DNA of 5,736 bases from Microbacteriaceae bacterium UBA963 (GTDB taxonomy: Bacteria > Actinomycetota > Actinomycetes > Actinomycetales > Microbacteriaceae): the NCBI GenBank assembly GCA_002292955.1, contig DBCH01000116.1:1-5736 (forward strand). The letters run 5' to 3'. This document shows, piece by piece, positions 4,389-5,736 of the stretch. Made by a program: the position numbers and the translations under genes. The notes beneath the pieces are model-generated. The model made no database searches. It was given only the letters and a program-made list of their open reading frames with translations, and was not told the DNA's origin. The first letter of the stretch is position 1, and every line of letters begins with the position of its first letter.

Positions 4389-4424
4389 GACCTCAGTGTA
4401 TCACCGAGCACGGTGCAACACCAA
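4389..4424 (-). promoter_or_regulatory. vapBC promoter with overlapping palindromes, apparently leaderless
   Basis: On the minus strand TTGGTG (4424-4419) and TACACT (4400-4395) are separated by 18 bp. Six bases after the -10 comes the ATG of vapB, so the predicted +1 is the A of the start codon, giving a leaderless mRNA as is common in actinobacteria. Two inverted repeats overlap the promoter: GGTG-CAA-CACC (4412-4422), on the -35, and CACCG-AGCA-CGGTG (4402-4415), in the spacer. They are likely operator sites for VapB or the VapBC complex. Confidence 0.55.
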
Positions 4425-4448
4425 GTGCGTTTCTTCACAAGTTGAGAG

Positions 4449-4461
4449 CGCCCAGAGGGCG
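4449..4461 (-). terminator. Short hairpin after the membrane-protein gene
   Basis: CGCCC-TCT-GGGCG on the minus strand, 8 bp after the stop at 4469, followed by CTCTCAACTTGTG. The stem has only 5 bp and no real T-run, so it is a weak terminator candidate separating the amidohydrolase operon from vapBC. Confidence 0.3.
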
Positions 4462-4468
4462 GATTACC

Positions 4469-4960
4469 CTAACGCCGAGGAGAACGACCCCGCGCGCGCA
4501 GCGAAAGAAACCAGGCCCAGACCAGAGCCCAGAAGGCGAACCCCGATATCGTGAGAAAGATTGTGGTTGGCGGATTCGCGAACGTTTGCAGAAGCGGCAT
4601 GTACGGAACGCTCGCCCCCGTGGCGTCGATACTGGTGGCGAAGATGAGGGGAATGTTCCAGTCACTTGAACCCGCCGTTGGCGCTGCCACCACGAGCACC
4701 GCCATGATCACCGCCAAGACGGTCCACCAGCCCACGAAGATACCGGGGCGGAATCGATCGACCAGTCCGGCCACAACCGCCAGCACCGCACTGAGGAAGA
4801 CCAGCGTGACAAACCCGGCACCCAGAGAGACGAAGCGACCACCGAATGCCTCGCCCACAACGAGTCCGATTGCGGACGCCCAGACCAGCCATTGAAACAG
4901 TGGCCCGATGCTGGGCGGGCGATCGGTGGAGGGAACCTCACCCATGGGGGAACCTGTCAT
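4469..4960 (-). CDS. Small four-helix membrane protein of unknown function
   Basis: A 163-residue hydrophobic protein I do not recognise. Likely membrane helices are at about 21-41 (LFQWLVWASAIGLVVGEAFGG), 45-67, 74-93 and 132-154. A polar stretch of about 38 residues (95-131, with SSDWNIP and TGASVPYMPLLQTF) separates helices 3 and 4 and may lie outside the membrane. The C terminus RARGRSPRR is basic, suggesting a cytoplasmic end by the positive-inside rule. Start: ATG 4960, with AAAGGA 5 nt upstream, inside the end of the amidohydrolase gene; the ATGA overlap implies translational coupling to it. This coupling suggests a shared context, but nothing shows a joint function. No Tat/Sec cleavage site, catalytic motif or transporter signature is seen. 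Confidence 0.8.
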   Translation of the reverse strand: MTGSPMGEVPSTDRPPSIGPLFQWLVWASAIGLVVGEAFGGRFVSLGAGFVTLVFLSAVLAVVAGLVDRFRPGIFVGWWTVLAVIMAVLVVAAPTAGSSDWNIPLIFATSIDATGASVPYMPLLQTFANPPTTIFLTISGFAFWALVWAWFLSLRARGRSPRR

Positions 4961-5736
4961 GAGGATCCTTTCTCCAGGAGTGAGTGCGTGACGCGCCCAC
5001 CCACAAACGTAGCCGATACCGGTGAAGTGGAGAGATCGTGGGGCAGTGAACTGAGGTCATCAACCTCAAGAGGGTCGATATCGAGCACAGCAAAATCAGC
5101 GGGTTGACCCACGGCAACGTGCGACCGCACCGAACACTGGACTGCCTCATCAACCGAGAGGCACTCCTGCGGATTCCACGCCTCACCCCCCGGCGCTGTG
5201 CGCGTCACCGCCGCGACAATTGCTTGCCAGGGGTCGAGCGCGGCGGCCGGAGCATCCGAGCCGAATCGCATGGCAACCCCCGCATCGCGCATCTGGCGGA
5301 AGGCGAACGCCTGCCCGGTTCGTCCCAGCCAAAGACGTTCGGCTGCGGTTCGATCATCAACCAGGTGCCGGGGCTGCACACTGGCCAAAACCTTGAGCTG
5401 CGAAAAGCGCGACACGTCTTCGGCCCTCACCAACTGAGCGTGCTCAATGGTTCCCGCGCACTGCACCATCTCGAACGCGTCGAGCGCCATGTCCACCGCT
5501 TCATCACCGATGGCGTGCACCGCGGGTGCAATGCCGGCGGCCCATGCGCGACCCATGAGGCTCACCAACTCGGGGAGCGGCAGGTTGAGCACGCCCCGGG
5601 CCGCGGGACCCGTGGCTCCCGGATAGGGCTCGAAACACCGTGCCGTCTGAGAGCCGAGAGAGCCATCGAGAATGATCTTGAGTGGGCCAACGCGCAACAA
5701 TCCGCCGGTCGACGCCACGGTGTCTCCCGTGCGCAT
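4957..5736 (-). CDS. Metal-dependent amidohydrolase (YtcJ/Amidohydrolase_3 type), C-terminal part
   Basis: About 259 C-terminal residues of a TIM-barrel amidohydrolase that hydrolyses C-N bonds in unknown small substrates. Landmarks, numbered from the window edge: VGPLKIILDGSLGSQTA at 16-32 (K20 at the place of the metal-bridging lysine), VHAIGDEAVD at 73-82 (metal ligand H74), GTIEHAQLV at 95-103 (metal ligand H99), SVQPRHLVDD at 119-128, FGSDAPAAALDP at 158-169 (catalytic Asp D161), and the closing beta-sandwich strand PADFAVLDIDP. The ATG at the right edge is probably internal: family members usually have about 500 residues, and the N-terminal HxH metal motif is not here. Odd point: the stretch between LSVDEAV and GQPADFAVLD is shorter than usual, lacking the YT..A and GxLxxG parts. 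It is translationally coupled to the membrane-protein gene. Confidence 0.88.
   Translation of the reverse strand: MRTGDTVASTGGLLRVGPLKIILDGSLGSQTARCFEPYPGATGPAARGVLNLPLPELVSLMGRAWAAGIAPAVHAIGDEAVDMALDAFEMVQCAGTIEHAQLVRAEDVSRFSQLKVLASVQPRHLVDDRTAAERLWLGRTGQAFAFRQMRDAGVAMRFGSDAPAAALDPWQAIVAAVTRTAPGGEAWNPQECLSVDEAVQCSVRSHVAVGQPADFAVLDIDPLEVDDLSSLPHDLSTSPVSATFVGGRVTHSLLEKGSS

Larger units (their letters stand above)
2279..4440. other. Putative tRNA-Gly-anchored accessory region with two toxin-antitoxin-like operons
   Basis: Between tRNA-Gly and the amidohydrolase operon lie two convergent toxin-antitoxin-like pairs preceded by repeats of the tRNA 3' end. Flanking genes (tig, tRNAs, amidohydrolase) look like conserved chromosome. 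No integrase, transposase or matching repeat at the far end (about 4440) is visible, so this is inferred from position and content. The right boundary is a guess. Confidence 0.4.

Noticed and set aside
2279..4440. Integrase, transposase, insertion-sequence ends or a CRISPR array
   Set aside because: No recombinase motifs, no terminal inverted repeats with target duplication, and no regularly spaced repeats were found; the island claim rests only on tRNA repeats and gene content.
4551..4895. 114-codon plus-strand frame
   Set aside because: Antisense to the membrane-protein gene, whose frame has clear hydrophobic helices and a ribosome site.
5734..5736. ATG at the window edge as the true amidohydrolase start
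   Set aside because: The N-terminal metal motif and about half of the usual barrel would be missing, and the first residues match the middle of the family; the gene is cut by the window.

Overview
The window looks like chromosomal DNA of a high-GC Gram-positive bacterium, most likely an actinobacterium of the Microbacteriaceae type. This rests on GC-rich codon use, GTG starts with AAGGAG-type ribosome sites, an apparently leaderless promoter, a tRNA-Pro next to the trigger factor gene, and stem-loop terminators with short A/T flanks. The genus assignment is inference; no marker gene is complete enough to settle it.

Layout from left to right. The 5' third of trigger factor (tig, minus strand, running off the left edge) is preceded by tRNA-Pro(TGG), with no clear terminator between them. 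Next, also on the minus strand, is a complete gene for a Tat-exported, lipid-anchored FAD-dependent oxidoreductase of the D-amino-acid-oxidase superfamily. Its FAD-contact motif, normally C-terminal, lies before the GxGxxG Rossmann motif, so the fold appears circularly permuted. Divergent from it is tRNA-Gly(TCC) with its own promoter and a strong stem-loop terminator.

Downstream of tRNA-Gly the sequence changes character. About 290 bp of palindromes and partial copies of the tRNA-Gly 3' end lead into two toxin-antitoxin-like pairs facing each other. The plus-strand pair is an Xre-type HTH protein and a DUF6036-like nucleotidyltransferase-fold protein, with a 4-bp overlap. The minus-strand pair is a VapB-like antitoxin and a VapC-type PIN-domain RNase, also with a 4-bp overlap, driven by a promoter whose predicted start is the A of the vapB ATG. 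I read about 2280-4440 as a small accessory insertion next to a tRNA gene. No integrase is visible.

The right end returns to what looks like core genome on the minus strand: the C-terminal part of a metal-dependent amidohydrolase (YtcJ/Amidohydrolase_3 type) running off the right edge, coupled by an ATGA overlap to a small four-helix membrane protein of unknown function.

How the parts work together: the two toxin-antitoxin-like operons are probably each autoregulated by their first gene, since both promoter regions carry palindromes. tRNA-Pro and tig belong to translation and nascent-chain folding. The oxidoreductase works outside the membrane on an unknown, probably amine or amino-acid, substrate. 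The most unusual items are the permuted oxidoreductase, the poorly characterised Xre/nucleotidyltransferase pair, and the repeated tRNA-Gly 3' ends.
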